A stretch of DNA of 64,000 nt from Prochlorococcus sp. AG-311-J23 (GCA_003284375.1 QBVL01000003.1:1-64000); one strand, 5' to 3'. Positions 28,455 to 39,986 are shown, numbered from the stretch's first letter. Numbers and translations: made by a program. The notes: a model not told the origin generated them from the sequence alone.

Positions 28455-29771
28455 ATGAGTAAAAACTTTTCAGTTCCTGAGCCTACGCCCCAGCTAATAA
28501 AAGTAGCTAAGAGTGCAAAAGAATCTTCTGTTTCGCTTGGTCAATCCACTAATGAACAAAGGCGTGAGTCTTTGACTGAAATGGCAAAAGCTTTGAATGA
28601 TAATGCCGATGAGATATTGAGAGCAAATATGCAAGATCTTGAAAGGTCAGAAAAAGAAGGGTTGAATATGTCACTTTTATCAAGGCTTCAATTAACAAAA
28701 ACTAAACTCAAAGGATGCATTGACGGGGTTCTAAAAGTTTCAGATCTTGCAGATCCAATAGGTAAAAGACAACTTCATAGGGAATTGGATGAAAACCTTA
28801 TTCTAGAGAGAGTGACAGTTCCATTAGGAGTCTTAGGAGTGATATTTGAATCGAGACCAGATGCATTGATTCAAATTGCATCTCTTGCTGTTCGTTCTGG
28901 TAATGGAGCTTTATTAAAAGGAGGAAGTGAATCAAAAGCCACAAATCAAGCAATAATGAACTCTCTTGATAAGGGGTTAAGCAATTCACAGGTGGGTTCA
29001 GGCTCGTTGTCTTTGCTCACTACACGTCAAGAAAGCTTAGGCTTACTTCGTTTAGATCGGTTTGTGAATTTGATAATACCTAGAGGTAGTAATGAGTTAG
29101 TCCAATTTATTCAAGAAAATACGCGTATCCCTGTCTTAGGACACGCTGATGGAATTTGTCATCTATATGTAGATAATTCAGTAGATATTGATAAAGCTAT
29201 AAGCATCGCTTTAGATAGTAAGATTCAATATCCTGCTGCATGTAATGCAATTGAGACATTATTAATTCATGAAGATGTTGCCGAGATGTTTTTGAAAAAA
29301 GGCTTACCAGTTTTTTCTAGTGCAGGAGTTACTCTTAAGGGAGATGCAAAAAGTCAATCTTTAGGGGTAAGAAATAAGGCTGATGAAGCAGACTGGTCTA
29401 AAGAATATCTTGATTTAATTCTTTCAATAAAAATTGTTTGTAATGTAGACGAAGCTATTGAACATATTCGTAAATACAGCTCTCGGCATACTGAGGCGAT
29501 AGCTACTGATGACAAGGCGGTCGCTGAAAAATTTTTAAATTCGATTGATAGTGCAGGTGTTTACCATAATTGCTCTACTCGTTTTGCTGATGGTTTCAGA
29601 TATGGGTTTGGAGCTGAAGTTGGCATTAGTACTCAGACTCTTCCACCAAGAGGACCAGTTGGATTGGAAGGTTTAGTTACCTATCGCTATTACCTCAGAG
29701 GTGATGGTGATTTAGTTAAAGATTTTGCTTCTGGAGATAGAAATTTTTCTCATATTGATTTACCATTATGA
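28455..29771 (+). CDS. proA: Gamma-glutamyl phosphate reductase
   Basis: ProA reduces glutamyl-5-phosphate to glutamate-5-semialdehyde with NADPH in proline synthesis. The 438 residues show an aldehyde-dehydrogenase-like fold with [27 protein letters not shown], the catalytic Cys in [12 protein letters not shown], and the C-terminal [10 protein letters not shown]. Length is normal. Its last codon overlaps the folB start as ATGA. Confidence 0.97.
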   Translation: MSKNFSVPEPTPQLIKVAKSAKESSVSLGQSTNEQRRESLTEMAKALNDNADEILRANMQDLERSEKEGLNMSLLSRLQLTKTKLKGCIDGVLKVSDLADPIGKRQLHRELDENLILERVTVPLGVLGVIFESRPDALIQIASLAVRSGNGALLKGGSESKATNQAIMNSLDKGLSNSQVGSGSLSLLTTRQESLGLLRLDRFVNLIIPRGSNELVQFIQENTRIPVLGHADGICHLYVDNSVDIDKAISIALDSKIQYPAACNAIETLLIHEDVAEMFLKKGLPVFSSAGVTLKGDAKSQSLGVRNKADEADWSKEYLDLILSIKIVCNVDEAIEHIRKYSSRHTEAIATDDKAVAEKFLNSIDSAGVYHNCSTRFADGFRYGFGAEVGISTQTLPPRGPVGLEGLVTYRYYLRGDGDLVKDFASGDRNFSHIDLPL

Positions 29772-30157
29772 GTCAATTTCATGATTTAAGCGCAATTCAT
29801 ATAAAAGATATAAATCTATGGGCCCATGTAGGTGTTCTAGAAAGTGAGCGAATACATGGTCAAAGCTTTCTTCTTGACATCAGTTTTTGGTTAGATTTGG
29901 ATGAGTCATCCAAGCTTGATCAATTAGATAAATCAATAGACTATAGCCAAGCAATCAAAGAAGTTAAAAAACTTTCATTTGAAATCAAATGCTTAACGAT
30001 TGAATATTTTAGTGATCAAATCTTGAACCTTCTTGAATCTCTATATGGTCCAATTCCAATTAATATTCTACTGACAAAATGCTCTCCACCTATAGATGGA
30101 TTTACTGGAAGTGTTCTAATCGAAAAAAAAAGGAATTTCTTATTTCCTATTAATTAA
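29768..30157 (+). CDS. folB: Dihydroneopterin aldolase
   Basis: FolB converts dihydroneopterin to hydroxymethyl-dihydropterin in folate synthesis. The 129-residue T-fold protein has the family N-terminus [41 protein letters not shown] and the substrate Glu in [10 protein letters not shown]. The start overlaps proA by four bases and the lipase-like gene follows with no gap, so the three are likely co-transcribed. Confidence 0.93.
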   Translation: MSQFHDLSAIHIKDINLWAHVGVLESERIHGQSFLLDISFWLDLDESSKLDQLDKSIDYSQAIKEVKKLSFEIKCLTIEYFSDQILNLLESLYGPIPINILLTKCSPPIDGFTGSVLIEKKRNFLFPIN

Positions 30158-30757
30158 TTGGAAACAAAAAAAAGACCAATCTTTCTTGTTCATGGTTTGT
30201 GGAACAATCCTAAATTATTTGAAAAATTAATTAAAAAAATAAAAGAAGATGACTATGAATTGCACAGACCACATTTGCCACATAAATATGGGAAAACATC
30301 TCTTAGGCGTTTAGCTCGAGATCTTGATTCTAAGATTGAGGAATTAGTGGGACCTGAAATCGAAATTGATATTGTTGGTTTCTCAATGGGTGGAATAATT
30401 AGTAGATTTTGGTTGCAAAATTATGATGGTTATCTAAGAACTAAACGTTTTTTTAGTATTGGTTCGCCTCATTTTGGTACTTATACAGCTCAAATGATCC
30501 CTTCTTTTTTGATGCCCGGTATTGCAGAGATGAAAAGAGGTAGTCGTCTATTATCTCAATTAAATAATGACTTGACTTTCTTAGAAAAGGTCGAATGTAC
30601 TAGCTTTTTTACAAAATGGGACTTGATGTCATTCCCAGGCTGGCAAGCAAAACTTTCAATTGGTTATTCTTACCACTTGCCTGTGTTGACACATAAACAA
30701 TTGATTACCAATTCTAGTTCTCTAGATATTTTAGCCAAAAAGATTTTTAATAGCTAA
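30158..30757 (+). CDS. Small lipase-like alpha/beta hydrolase
   Basis: A 199-residue hydrolase related to triacylglycerol lipase and PGAP1-like families. It opens with PIFLVHGLWNNPKLF, holding the oxyanion HG motif, and carries the nucleophile Ser in DIVGFSMGGIISRFW (about 90-104). A His in VLTHKQL near the C-terminus is a candidate for the triad; the acid is uncertain. There is no signal peptide, so it probably acts inside the cell. The TTG start immediately follows the folB stop, and its end overlaps convergent prlC by four bases. Confidence 0.78.
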   Translation: METKKRPIFLVHGLWNNPKLFEKLIKKIKEDDYELHRPHLPHKYGKTSLRRLARDLDSKIEELVGPEIEIDIVGFSMGGIISRFWLQNYDGYLRTKRFFSIGSPHFGTYTAQMIPSFLMPGIAEMKRGSRLLSQLNNDLTFLEKVECTSFFTKWDLMSFPGWQAKLSIGYSYHLPVLTHKQLITNSSSLDILAKKIFNS

Positions 30758-32865
30758 TTAAGACCACTATGTCTTATTAGAGCTTCTGTAGAAGGAAGTC
30801 TTCCTCTAAATTGTTTAAAAACCTTATTGGGTGAACGACTACCACCAAGACTAAGAATTGAATCGCGATATTTTTTACCAATCTTTCGAACTTCATCCTG
30901 ATTAGCAAGGCCTGCCTCTTCAAATGCGGCAAAGGCATCAGAGCTGAGTACTTCAGCCCATTTGTAAGAGTAGTATCCAGCAGCATAGCCACCAGCAAAA
31001 ATATGACTGAAGGCGCAGAGGAATTGATCTTCTGGAATAGGATCCAATACTGTAGTTTTTTTTGCGATTTCTCTTCGTAATTCATCTGGGGAAATTTTTA
31101 AATCTTCATTCCATTGACTATGCAGTTTTAGATCAGTAAGAGCAAAATGTATTTGCCTTAAAGTAGCAAGCCCAGAATTAAATGTTCTGCTTAGCCTCAA
31201 TTTATTTATTTCCGATTCTGGTAATGGCTCTTTTGTCTTCCAATGTATTGCTATTTCAGAAATTGTTTGATCCTCTAAGCACCAATTTTCCATAAATTGG
31301 CTTGCTAATTCAACAGCATCCCATTCAACGTTATTAATACCTGCTGCTTGAGGGTAATCTACAGTTGTCATCATATGTTGTAGTCCATGACCAAATTCAT
31401 GGAAGAGAGTTTCAACTTCTTCGAAACTCATCAGACTTGGTTTGTCAGCAATAGGAGGCGTTTGATTGCAGACTAAATAAGCTACAGGGAGAACAATATC
31501 ATCTTTGTTTATTTGATTTCGGCACAAACATTCATCCATCCAGGCACCTCCTCTTTTTGTAGCAGGACGACTGAAGGGATCTAGATAGAAAGATGCAATT
31601 TTCTGGCCATCTATATTTTTAACATTGAAAAAACGGACATCTTCATGCCATAGAGGAGCTGTATTACTTGCTTCTTCAATGTCAATTTCAAAGAGTCTTT
31701 TGCACAAATTGAATAGACCATTAAGAACTTGATTTAAAGGAAACCATGGCCTGAGTTTCTCTTGGTCAAGATCGTATTTCTCTTTGCGTAGAACTTCAGC
31801 CCAAAAACTTATATCCCATGGAGATAGCTCAAAATCTTCGCTTTCTCCATTTCTTTTGGCACACTCTCGAAGATGTATAACTTCTTTTTCGGCATGAGGC
31901 ATTGCAGCTAATCGTAATTCTTCTAGTAACATCTCAACAGCTTCTTCATTATCAGCCATCTTTGTGGCCAAACTAATTTCACACCAGTTTTTATATCCTA
32001 ATAATTTGGCCTGTTTGTTTCTGAGATCTAGAATTTCTTCAATTATTTTTTTGTTATTTATTTTTCCATCGCTAGCTCTACTTACAAAGGCTCTATAAAC
32101 TTTCTCCCTAACAAGTCTATCTTTTGCATAAGTTTGAAAAGGTATGTACCTAGGCATATCTAATCCAACTCTCCAAGGACCATTTGATGCTGACGGGTCA
32201 TTACCTTCTTCGTCTTTGTCACCACTTTCCTTTGCGGCAAGAGCTAATGTTTCTAGAGCTCTCTCAGGAAGCCCCTTTACTTCTGACTTGCTTTTTAATA
32301 AAAGACTCCAATTCTTAGTCGCATCTAATACGTTGTTACTAAACGTAGTTGATAATTCAGCTAATCGCTCACTACGAGAATTAAACAGTGCTTTTTCATC
32401 AGCTTCCAGACCAATTCCTTTGTTTTTCATAGTTATAAGTTCTGTCTCAATTATTCTTATTTGTGTTTCGTCCTTTATGTTGCCATGCTCTTTTAAATTT
32501 GAGAGCGCTTTAAAAATAATGTCGTTTTGAGCAATCTGATTGCTAAATCTAACGATTGTAGGTTGCTGATTTGAATGAACCTCACGTAGTTCAGTGGAAT
32601 TGCATACGGCATTCAGATGACTTACAACCCCCCAACTCCACCTAAGCTTTTCACCTATTTCATAAAGCTGAGGCATTACATCTTCCCAACTTAGTGAGCT
32701 TTTGGTTTGTAATTGTTTTTCGAGTTGTTCTTCTAGTTTATTTAATTTTTCATTTAATTCTTTTATAAGCTTAGGTATATTTTCAGTAATCTCGTTAGGG
32801 GTGATTTTATCGTAATCAGGAAGTCCTTCACCTTTTAATAGAGCTGTTGGCTTGATTGAAGTCAT
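30754..32865 (-). CDS. prlC: M3 family oligopeptidase (oligopeptidase A-like)
   Basis: A 703-residue cytosolic zinc metallopeptidase of family M3 that degrades short peptides, including cleaved signal peptides. The long helical N-half is followed by the zinc motif HEFGHGLQH (about residues 488-496), with the downstream Glu in VELASQFMENW. The C-terminal part shows FAGGYAAGYYSYKWAEVL, typical of the family. Length fits oligopeptidase A. It lies 16 bases downstream of ndhD. Confidence 0.94.
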   Translation of the reverse strand: MTSIKPTALLKGEGLPDYDKITPNEITENIPKLIKELNEKLNKLEEQLEKQLQTKSSLSWEDVMPQLYEIGEKLRWSWGVVSHLNAVCNSTELREVHSNQQPTIVRFSNQIAQNDIIFKALSNLKEHGNIKDETQIRIIETELITMKNKGIGLEADEKALFNSRSERLAELSTTFSNNVLDATKNWSLLLKSKSEVKGLPERALETLALAAKESGDKDEEGNDPSASNGPWRVGLDMPRYIPFQTYAKDRLVREKVYRAFVSRASDGKINNKKIIEEILDLRNKQAKLLGYKNWCEISLATKMADNEEAVEMLLEELRLAAMPHAEKEVIHLRECAKRNGESEDFELSPWDISFWAEVLRKEKYDLDQEKLRPWFPLNQVLNGLFNLCKRLFEIDIEEASNTAPLWHEDVRFFNVKNIDGQKIASFYLDPFSRPATKRGGAWMDECLCRNQINKDDIVLPVAYLVCNQTPPIADKPSLMSFEEVETLFHEFGHGLQHMMTTVDYPQAAGINNVEWDAVELASQFMENWCLEDQTISEIAIHWKTKEPLPESEINKLRLSRTFNSGLATLRQIHFALTDLKLHSQWNEDLKISPDELRREIAKKTTVLDPIPEDQFLCAFSHIFAGGYAAGYYSYKWAEVLSSDAFAAFEEAGLANQDEVRKIGKKYRDSILSLGGSRSPNKVFKQFRGRLPSTEALIRHSGLN

Positions 32866-32881
32866 TTTTAAGATTCAAAAA

Positions 32882-34456
32882 CTAACTGATTGGTACAAGG
32901 TTATTAGTAATTAATGATTGTGCGAGAGCATTTGTTGATACCTCATATAAATCAATAGCTATTCTTGGCCAAAAACCTATGACTAATGTAGGAACTAACA
33001 GGCTTAAACCTATTGAAAGTTCTCTCGCATCCATTTCTTCTACTATCGATAAAGCAGGGATCCTAGGACCAAAGAATACTCTTCTACACATTGAGAGAAG
33101 GTAGATAGGAGTCAAAACCAGTCCAATAGCTGCTAAAAGGATCGTTATTGCTCTAAATAACGAAGTGAAACCTTCTTGACTGGTGATGCCTAGAAAAACT
33201 GTGATCTCACTTATAAATCCACTCATCCCTGGTAAGGCAAGTGACGCTAAAGAACTGGCCAAGAAGAATGCAAAAGTAATTGGCAAAGCCTTTGCTAGAC
33301 CACCCATATTGGGGATTGAAAGAGTATTGGTTCTTTCATAAAAACTTCCAGTAACAAAAAACATTGCTGCTGCAATAAGTCCATGGCTAATCATTTGGAG
33401 CATCGCCCCACTGATTCCAAGTGCATTAACTGCGCCAATTCCAACAAGAACAAAACCCATATGACTCACAGAACTGCAGGCTATGCGCCTTTTTACATTG
33501 TCTTGAGCAAAAGCATTTAGAGCTCCATAAATAATATTTACTATCCCAATTATGATTAGAGCTGGAGCGAGTATTAAATGAGTATCTGGTAAAATTTGGA
33601 CATTAAATCTTATAAGAGCATAACCTCCCATTTTTAATAAAACACCAGCTAATAACATTGAAACCGGTGCATTTGCTTCCCCATGAGCATCTGGAAGCCA
33701 GGTATGAAGTGGGAAGATAGGAAGCTTTACTCCAAAACCAATTAAAAAACCTAAATAACAAAATATCCCAAAATTCCCAGAAAAAGATTTTGCTGCGATT
33801 TCACTTAAATTGAAGGTAAATTGATCTCCAGAAAGAGCTAAAGCAAGCCCACTAATTAATATTAAAAGAGAAGCCAGTGCTGTGTAAAGAATGAATTTTG
33901 TTGCTGCATATAGTTTCCTTTTTCCTCCCCAAATAGCAATCAAAAGATAGACTGGAACCAGCTCAAGCTCCCAAGCTAAAAAGAATAGTAAGAAATCTTG
34001 CGATAGGAAAACTAAAGCTTGGGCTGAAGCTTGTATAAGTAATAAAGCAAAGTAAAGCCTTGTTTTTTGTTTTATTTTCCAACTGGCAGCTGCGGACAAA
34101 AAGGTTATTAGACCGCTTAGAACTACCAGCGGCGCGGATATTCCATCTACTCCTAATGACCATTCAAGTCCTATTGATGGAACCCACTGAAGTCTTTCAA
34201 CCAACTGCAGACTTTCGCTACTTGGATCATATAAATTGGCAAAAGCCAATACAACTATTAAAAAATCGGCTAATAAAATTACTAGAGCTATGTTTCTCGG
34301 AAGATTAGAATTTTTACTCTCTTGTGTAGGGAGGAAAGGCATTATCAATGCTCCAACTATTGGAAGGAGCACAATGAGTGAAAGCCATGGAAATACTGTC
34401 TGAGAATCAATACTCATAGGCAGATTGGCATCCATAATTTGGGGCAAGTCAGCCAT
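32882..34456 (-). CDS. ndhD: NAD(P)H-quinone oxidoreductase subunit 4
   Basis: NdhD is a proton-pumping antiporter-like membrane subunit of NDH-1. The 524 residues contain about 14 transmembrane segments with conserved charges: [20 protein letters not shown] with the key Glu, [30 protein letters not shown] and [12 protein letters not shown]. Cyanobacteria have several NdhD types for respiration, cyclic flow or CO2 uptake; sequence by eye does not settle which, though NdhD1 is likely for the respiratory/cyclic complex. It sits between thrB and prlC on the same strand. Confidence 0.93.
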   Translation of the reverse strand: MADLPQIMDANLPMSIDSQTVFPWLSLIVLLPIVGALIMPFLPTQESKNSNLPRNIALVILLADFLIVVLAFANLYDPSSESLQLVERLQWVPSIGLEWSLGVDGISAPLVVLSGLITFLSAAASWKIKQKTRLYFALLLIQASAQALVFLSQDFLLFFLAWELELVPVYLLIAIWGGKRKLYAATKFILYTALASLLILISGLALALSGDQFTFNLSEIAAKSFSGNFGIFCYLGFLIGFGVKLPIFPLHTWLPDAHGEANAPVSMLLAGVLLKMGGYALIRFNVQILPDTHLILAPALIIIGIVNIIYGALNAFAQDNVKRRIACSSVSHMGFVLVGIGAVNALGISGAMLQMISHGLIAAAMFFVTGSFYERTNTLSIPNMGGLAKALPITFAFFLASSLASLALPGMSGFISEITVFLGITSQEGFTSLFRAITILLAAIGLVLTPIYLLSMCRRVFFGPRIPALSIVEEMDARELSIGLSLLVPTLVIGFWPRIAIDLYEVSTNALAQSLITNNLVPIS

Positions 34457-34492
34457 AAAGCTATCAGTTTTTGTTCGTTTTCATGAGTAGAA

Positions 34493-35440
34493 CTACCCAA
34501 AGGTGTTTGAAATGCATTCGCTTCCTGTGAGTTGGAGACTCATTAAAGGAGCACGACTTGCTACACCAGCAGCTTCCCAGGCTTTGACCATTGCGACACT
34601 GACTTCACGGCCTTTAGTCGCTTTGCACAAGGCAAGAATGCTTGGTCCTGCTCCACTAATTGCACATCCTAAAGCTCCGGCAGCCTTTGCTGCTTCTCTT
34701 ACCTCTAACCCACCTTTAATCAATCCCCATCTGTAGGGTTCATGAAGCTTGTCATGCATTCCATCTGCAATTAAATCTTCATTCCCAGTCCTTAGTCCTT
34801 GAAGCAGAAGTGTAAGAGCACCTAAATTTATTACTGCATCATTAACTGGAATGTTCTCAGGCATTACACGTCTAGCTTCGCTTGTACTGAGGCGAATAGA
34901 TGGAATTGCAACTACAGCTTTTATTGATTGATCCCAATCACAACGGACCACGCGCCATCTATCGGTTGCAGTTTTAGCTGTTACGCAAAGACCTCCTATT
35001 AATGATGGAACAACATTATCTGGATGCCCTTCTATGTCTATGGCCAGCTCCAATAATTTTTCCTTAGGCAAAGGATATCCAGCAAGTGCATTTGCTCCAA
35101 CCAGTCCTGCCACGATAGCCGTAGCACTGCTTCCAAGCCCTCTTGCAGGAGGCACTGCTAATTTAACTCTTGCTTCAAGAGCTACAGGCTCTATACCTGC
35201 AGTTCTCCAAACTCTTTGCGCGGCTCGATAAAAAAGGTTTTCAGGGCCACCTCTTAAATGATTGCCTTCAGTACTTTCCATTATTAATTCAAACCTTTCA
35301 GCATTACCCTCAATTCTTTTAATAGTGAACTGATTGGAAAGATCTAATGCTGCACCAAGGCAATCAAACCCTGGACCAATATTGGCTGTAGTAGAAGGGA
35401 CTTCTACTACGACAGTTTGTCCTATTTTTGGCGGCCCCAT
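34493..35440 (-). CDS. thrB: Homoserine kinase
   Basis: ThrB phosphorylates homoserine in threonine synthesis. The 315-residue GHMP kinase shows VPSTTANIGPGFDCLG (about 15-30), the ATP-binding PPARGLGSSATAIVAG (about 96-111), EGHPDNVVPSLIGG, and the C-terminal GCAISGAGPSILAL. It lies 11 bases after glk and two genes away from thrS, so threonine synthesis and charging genes share this run. Base composition is slightly less AT-rich than its neighbours. Confidence 0.96.
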   Translation of the reverse strand: MGPPKIGQTVVVEVPSTTANIGPGFDCLGAALDLSNQFTIKRIEGNAERFELIMESTEGNHLRGGPENLFYRAAQRVWRTAGIEPVALEARVKLAVPPARGLGSSATAIVAGLVGANALAGYPLPKEKLLELAIDIEGHPDNVVPSLIGGLCVTAKTATDRWRVVRCDWDQSIKAVVAIPSIRLSTSEARRVMPENIPVNDAVINLGALTLLLQGLRTGNEDLIADGMHDKLHEPYRWGLIKGGLEVREAAKAAGALGCAISGAGPSILALCKATKGREVSVAMVKAWEAAGVASRAPLMSLQLTGSECISNTFG

Positions 35441-35451
35441 GTTTTTATCCT

Positions 35452-36495
35452 TTAGCTAAGTCTCCCATTTGATTCGGCAGTTAAGCGTGCTCTGCAAGCT
35501 GAACTGAATAATGTCGCCTCGGGATCTTTAAGAACAATCAATGGAATTTCCTTTAAATAAGTTTGAAAGCGACCCTTATTACTAAATGCATTAAGGAAGT
35601 TAGAAGAGTTTATTCCATCGAGGTTTTTTGCGGCTGTTCCACCTGCTATCCATAAACCTGAAGAGCAAAGTTCTTGTAAAGCAAGGTCTCCAGCGGCAGA
35701 TCCATAGGCATTTAGCCATAGTTGCAAAGCTTCGATCATTAATTTGTCTCCGTTTTTAGCTTTTTTCCAAACAAGTGCGGGTAAATTTGAGAAATCTGAT
35801 TTTTCATTATCCATTTTTTTTAAAATTCTTTGAAGTGAATGGCTTTCATTTCTTGGATTATCCAATTTCCATCTGGCAATCAGTCCAAGGCCAGTCCCAC
35901 TGACTATTCTTTCAATGGAGATTCTTTGAATATTTAACTTCTTTCTTAGCCATTTGGCTAATTCCCATTCGTTTTCTGTTCTTGGGGAAAATTCTCGATG
36001 CCCCCCTTCACTTGGAAATATAGAAATGCTTTTAGGGGTTATCAATCCTCTTGACATTCCTAAGCCAGTCCCAGCTCCAATAATTGCAATCAATTTTTGA
36101 TTATTTTTAGAATCAGAATTTAATGTTCCTTGAATTACTTCATATTGGTCTTTTTTGAAATATGGAATTCCATATATTAAAACTGAGAAATCATTTATCA
36201 ATTCAATATTACTTATTTTAGAAAGAACAGATAATTTTTCTGCTTTGATATCCCAGCCTAGATTTGTAATCTTAACCTTCTGATTTTGTATAGGCCCAGC
36301 TACTCCGATACAACCGAATTCAGGGAGTGATATATTATTTGGTAATTGCTTAATAAAATCTCCAAGCATTGACTCAAAAGATTTCCATTCTGAGGAAATA
36401 TAGTACTTATTAAATAATTTTTTTGGATAGTTCTCGTTTGAATAAACAGCTAATATTGTTTTCGTACCTCCAAGGTCTCCAGCAAGTAAGTTCAT
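35452..36495 (-). CDS. glk: Glucokinase
   Basis: A 347-residue sugar kinase of the bacterial glucokinase (Glk) family that phosphorylates glucose with ATP. It shows the phosphate motif LAGDLGGTKTILAVY (about 4-18), GCIGVAGPI, LINDFSVL with the catalytic Asp, GAGTGLG, and the Glu-containing GGHREFSP. The C-terminal GLWIAGGTAAK completes the ATP site. A gap of 20 bases separates it from thrS. Confidence 0.93.
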   Translation of the reverse strand: MNLLAGDLGGTKTILAVYSNENYPKKLFNKYYISSEWKSFESMLGDFIKQLPNNISLPEFGCIGVAGPIQNQKVKITNLGWDIKAEKLSVLSKISNIELINDFSVLIYGIPYFKKDQYEVIQGTLNSDSKNNQKLIAIIGAGTGLGMSRGLITPKSISIFPSEGGHREFSPRTENEWELAKWLRKKLNIQRISIERIVSGTGLGLIARWKLDNPRNESHSLQRILKKMDNEKSDFSNLPALVWKKAKNGDKLMIEALQLWLNAYGSAAGDLALQELCSSGLWIAGGTAAKNLDGINSSNFLNAFSNKGRFQTYLKEIPLIVLKDPEATLFSSACRARLTAESNGRLS

Positions 36496-36515
36496 TCTTT
36501 ATGAAATTTTTTTAA

Positions 36516-38441
36516 TTATGATTTGCTCTCCACTAAACTTTTTTTGCTGATTGATTCATCCATTATAAATTTAAACTTTTCCAAAGTCATTTTACCAAGA
36601 TCTTTTCCCTCACGTGTTCTTACTGAGATTTCATTATTCTCTTCTTCTTTGTCTCCAATAATTATCAAGAAAGGTATTCTTTGCATTGTGTGTTCTCTTA
36701 TCTTAAAACCCACTTTTTCGTTCCTTGTGTCAACAGAAGCTCTAAAACCATAATTTATTAATTTAGATTTAGTCTTCAAACATACATCATTGTTTCTGTC
36801 AGTTATCCCCATTACTACGATTTGAAGTGGGCATAACCATATTGGCAAGTTCCCAGAATAGTTTTCAATTAAAATACCAATAAATCTTTCAAATGAACCG
36901 AGAATTGCTCTATGCAACATGACAGGAGGTTGTTTCTTTCCATCAACATCTATGTAACTAGAATTTAGCCTTTCAGGCATTGAGAAATCTACTTGAATTG
37001 TCCCACATTGCCAGACTCTGTTAAGACAATCTTTTAGAGAGAATTCAATTTTTGGGCCATAAAAAGCCCCTTCTCCTGGTAGCAAAGACCAATCCAATCC
37101 TTTTGAATCAAGTGCATCAGATAAGGCTTTTTCTGATTTATCCCATACATCATCGCTACCAACCCTTTTCTCTGGTCTTGTTGAGAGTTTAATGAGAATT
37201 GAATTAAAACCAAAGGCTTTATAGACTTCAAAAACAAGATCAATAAAACCTTGAACTTCTTCTTGTATTTGTTCATTAGTGCAGAAAATATGTCCATCGT
37301 CTTGTACAAAGTTTCTTACTCTCATTAATCCATGTAGAGCTCCAGATGGCTCATTCCTATGACAAGATCCAAATTCTGAAAGTCTTATTGGAAGATCACG
37401 ATAGCTTTTTAAACCTTGGTTAAATACTTGTACATGACATGGACAATTCATTGGTTTTATCGCATATTCTTTATTCTCAGATGTAGTAGTGAACATGTCC
37501 TCCTTAAATTTATCCCAATGTCCAGATTTTTCCCACAAACTTCTACAAACTATCTGAGGTGATTTTAATTCTTGATAATCATATTTTGAAATCGTTTCAC
37601 GAATAAAATCTTGTAAAACTCTATAAATAGTCCAACCATTTGGATGCCAGAAAATCATTCCAGGTGCTTCTTCTTGAAAGTGGAAAAGTGAAAGTTTTTT
37701 TCCTAACTTTCTATGATCTCTTTTTTCTGCTTCTTCAATTCTATTAATATATTCTTTTAATTCTTTAGAATTCTTCCAAGCTGTTCCATATATTCTTTGA
37801 AGCATTTCATTGTTAGAATCTCCTCTCCAATATGCACCAGAAACTTTCATTAATTTAAAAGCTCTTAGATGTCGAGTGTTTGGTACATGAGGTCCTCTAC
37901 ACATATCAATATATTCTTCATGTTTATATAATTTTATAATTTCATCTTTCGGGATGTTTTTAATTATATCTAGCTTGAATGTTTCACCTCTTTCTGAGAA
38001 AACTTGTGTTGCTTTTTTAGGAGAAACTACCTCTACTTCTACATCATAATCTTTATCTATAAGTTCTTTTATTCTTTTTTCAATCTTCTCCAGATCTACT
38101 GGAGTAAATGTATCTTTGTATGAAATATCATAATAAAAACCATCCTCAATTACAGGACCAATGGCCATTTTTGCCTCAGGATATAACTGCTTTACTGCGT
38201 GACCTAGAAGGTGAGCGAATGAATGTCTAATAATTTCTAAACCTTCATTATCCTTTGATGTGATTATTTGTATTTCGGCATCATTCGTGATTGGAATACA
38301 TGTATCCAAAAGATTACCGTTGACCCTTCCCGCTAGTGCTGCTTTTGCTAAACCAGGACCAATATCTGTGGCTATTCTTTCAATGGTTACTGATGATTCA
38401 TAGTTCTTTTCAGTTCCATCAGGTAAAGTAATTATTGGCAT
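36516..38441 (-). CDS. thrS: Threonyl-tRNA synthetase
   Basis: A class II aminoacyl-tRNA synthetase that charges tRNA-Thr. The 641 residues show an N-terminal TGS domain (about 1-60), the editing domain with [16 protein letters not shown], the catalytic core with motif 2 [20 protein letters not shown] and zinc ligands including Cys in MNCPCHVQ, and a C-terminal anticodon-binding domain with VMGITDRN and VDTRNEKVG. The length is complete for the bacterial enzyme. It is six bases from trpS. Confidence 0.97.
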   Translation of the reverse strand: MPIITLPDGTEKNYESSVTIERIATDIGPGLAKAALAGRVNGNLLDTCIPITNDAEIQIITSKDNEGLEIIRHSFAHLLGHAVKQLYPEAKMAIGPVIEDGFYYDISYKDTFTPVDLEKIEKRIKELIDKDYDVEVEVVSPKKATQVFSERGETFKLDIIKNIPKDEIIKLYKHEEYIDMCRGPHVPNTRHLRAFKLMKVSGAYWRGDSNNEMLQRIYGTAWKNSKELKEYINRIEEAEKRDHRKLGKKLSLFHFQEEAPGMIFWHPNGWTIYRVLQDFIRETISKYDYQELKSPQIVCRSLWEKSGHWDKFKEDMFTTTSENKEYAIKPMNCPCHVQVFNQGLKSYRDLPIRLSEFGSCHRNEPSGALHGLMRVRNFVQDDGHIFCTNEQIQEEVQGFIDLVFEVYKAFGFNSILIKLSTRPEKRVGSDDVWDKSEKALSDALDSKGLDWSLLPGEGAFYGPKIEFSLKDCLNRVWQCGTIQVDFSMPERLNSSYIDVDGKKQPPVMLHRAILGSFERFIGILIENYSGNLPIWLCPLQIVVMGITDRNNDVCLKTKSKLINYGFRASVDTRNEKVGFKIREHTMQRIPFLIIIGDKEEENNEISVRTREGKDLGKMTLEKFKFIMDESISKKSLVESKS

Positions 38442-38447
38442 AACCGT

Positions 38448-39461
38448 CTATTGAGTTGAGTAAAATCCAAGAGCTTCTTTAACTCTATTTAATGTTAACT
38501 TAGAAACCTCCTCGGCAGTAAGTTTGCCTTTGTTTAGTATTCTTTTTAACTCTTCTGGATCATTCATTAGTTCTTTATATTTTTCTTGAATAGGTTTTAG
38601 AGCGTTAATCATTGCCTCCGTAAACTCTGGTTTGAATTTACCCCAGCCCATTTCAGAACAATACTCAGCTGCTTTTTCTCTACCCAAGCCAGAAATTATA
38701 GAATAAATTGTTAAAAGATTATCAGCTTCAGGCCTTGAAGGATTCCCAAATTCTAATCCTAATACTGAGTCAGTTTTTGCACGCTTTATTTTCTTAGTAA
38801 TTACATCAGGACTATCTAATAATGTAATCCTACTATTCTCATTTGGGTCGCTTTTACTCATTTTTTTTGTCCCATCTGTGAGGCTCATTACTTTGGAACA
38901 CTCCTTCAAAATTAAAGGATTTGGAACTTTAAGTATTGGATTATCTTTAGTTCCGAATTTTGAATTAACTCTTTGGGAAGCAATATCTCTTGCAAGCTCT
39001 AGGTGTTGCTTTTGATCTTCTCCAACTGGAACCAAATCAGCGTCATAGAGAAGAATATCCGCTGCCATTAGAACTGGATAATCTAATAATCCAATAGATA
39101 CGTTGTCACCTTGTTTAATGGATTTTTCCTTGAACTGAATCATTCTTTCCATCCAGTTTAAAGGAGTTAAGCAATTTAAAATCCAGCAAAGTTCGCTATG
39201 GGCGCTGATTTGGCTTTGAATAAATATTGAGCACTTGTCAGGATCCATCCCACAAGCGATATACAAAGCCGCTGTGGATAATGAATTTTGAAGAAGAGAT
39301 TTTGGGTCATGCGGAGTAGTTATCGCATGAAGATCAACAACGCAAACAAAAGTTTCGTAATTTTCTTGTAATTCAACCCAATTTCTTATTGCTCCAAGCC
39401 AATTACCTATATGAACATCTCCTGTGGGTTGAACACCAGATAAGACTCGCTTCTGATTCAC
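38448..39461 (-). CDS. trpS: Tryptophanyl-tRNA synthetase
   Basis: A class I aminoacyl-tRNA synthetase that charges tRNA-Trp. The 337 residues show the HIGN motif (17-20) after GVQPTGDV, and KMSKS (200-204), plus GEDQKQHLELARDIA. It starts at GTG directly against the stop codon of the RGG-rich gene, with no base between, so translation is probably coupled. Confidence 0.97.
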   Translation of the reverse strand: MNQKRVLSGVQPTGDVHIGNWLGAIRNWVELQENYETFVCVVDLHAITTPHDPKSLLQNSLSTAALYIACGMDPDKCSIFIQSQISAHSELCWILNCLTPLNWMERMIQFKEKSIKQGDNVSIGLLDYPVLMAADILLYDADLVPVGEDQKQHLELARDIASQRVNSKFGTKDNPILKVPNPLILKECSKVMSLTDGTKKMSKSDPNENSRITLLDSPDVITKKIKRAKTDSVLGLEFGNPSRPEADNLLTIYSIISGLGREKAAEYCSEMGWGKFKPEFTEAMINALKPIQEKYKELMNDPEELKRILNKGKLTAEEVSKLTLNRVKEALGFYSTQ

Positions 39462-39986
39462 TTATCCTTGCTCGCTTGTATTGGTGGAATTATCCTCATT
39501 TGAACTTGCTCCTGTGTCTTGCACATTATCTTTTTCTGCAGGATCTTGAACAACATTGTCTACTTGTTCAGCCTCAATAACCTCTTCCTCTTTGACAGGT
39601 TTTTCTGGTCTTGCGAAAGGGTTGGGCTTTGTATTTACTGAGTTGCTATTTTCTCCGTTGTTGTTTCCATTATTTCCCCGGCCTCTTCTTTGGTCATTGT
39701 TGGGTGCTTGAGACCTGTATTCATTGACTAAATTATCAAGATTTCCATCTTCAAGCATTTGTGCAAGAGTTCTTACTGCGAAACCTAGAACAGCGACAGT
39801 AGAACGAAGATTAAAGGCTTCTTGTAATGATCTAGCTGCTCGCATTTCATTATCACTTAATCGAATTCGAAAGCCTCCCTCTCTATTATTTGGACCTCGA
39901 CCACCTCTGAAATTATTGCGACCATTTTGCCTTTGGTTTTGGAAATCGCCTCCACCAGACTGGTTATTTGTGTAAGAGTCACCCAT
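39462..39986 (-). CDS. RGG/Asn-rich low-complexity protein with possible ribbon-helix-helix segment
   Basis: A 174-residue protein of unknown function. It has three parts. The N-terminus (about 1-36) is rich in Asn, Gln, Gly and Arg with FRGGRGPNN. The middle (about 38-87) is ordered: FRIRLSDNEMRAARSLQEAF, then a hydrophobic helix pair, resembling a ribbon-helix-helix fold. The tail has RRGRGNNGNNNG and then becomes strongly acidic. RGG-like ends suggest RNA or DNA binding (inference). The frame opens at TTG 40010; ATG at 39986 or 39992 is preferred. It is first of a seven-gene run and abuts trpS. Confidence 0.65.
   Translation of the reverse strand: MGDSYTNNQSGGGDFQNQRQNGRNNFRGGRGPNNREGGFRIRLSDNEMRAARSLQEAFNLRSTVAVLGFAVRTLAQMLEDGNLDNLVNEYRSQAPNNDQRRGRGNNGNNNGENSNSVNTKPNPFARPEKPVKEEEVIEAEQVDNVVQDPAEKDNVQDTGASSNEDNSTNTSEQG

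Noticed and set aside
32144-32530. 128-codon open frame antisense to prlC
   Set aside because: Composition follows the complementary coding strand; no recognisable fold or ribosome binding site.
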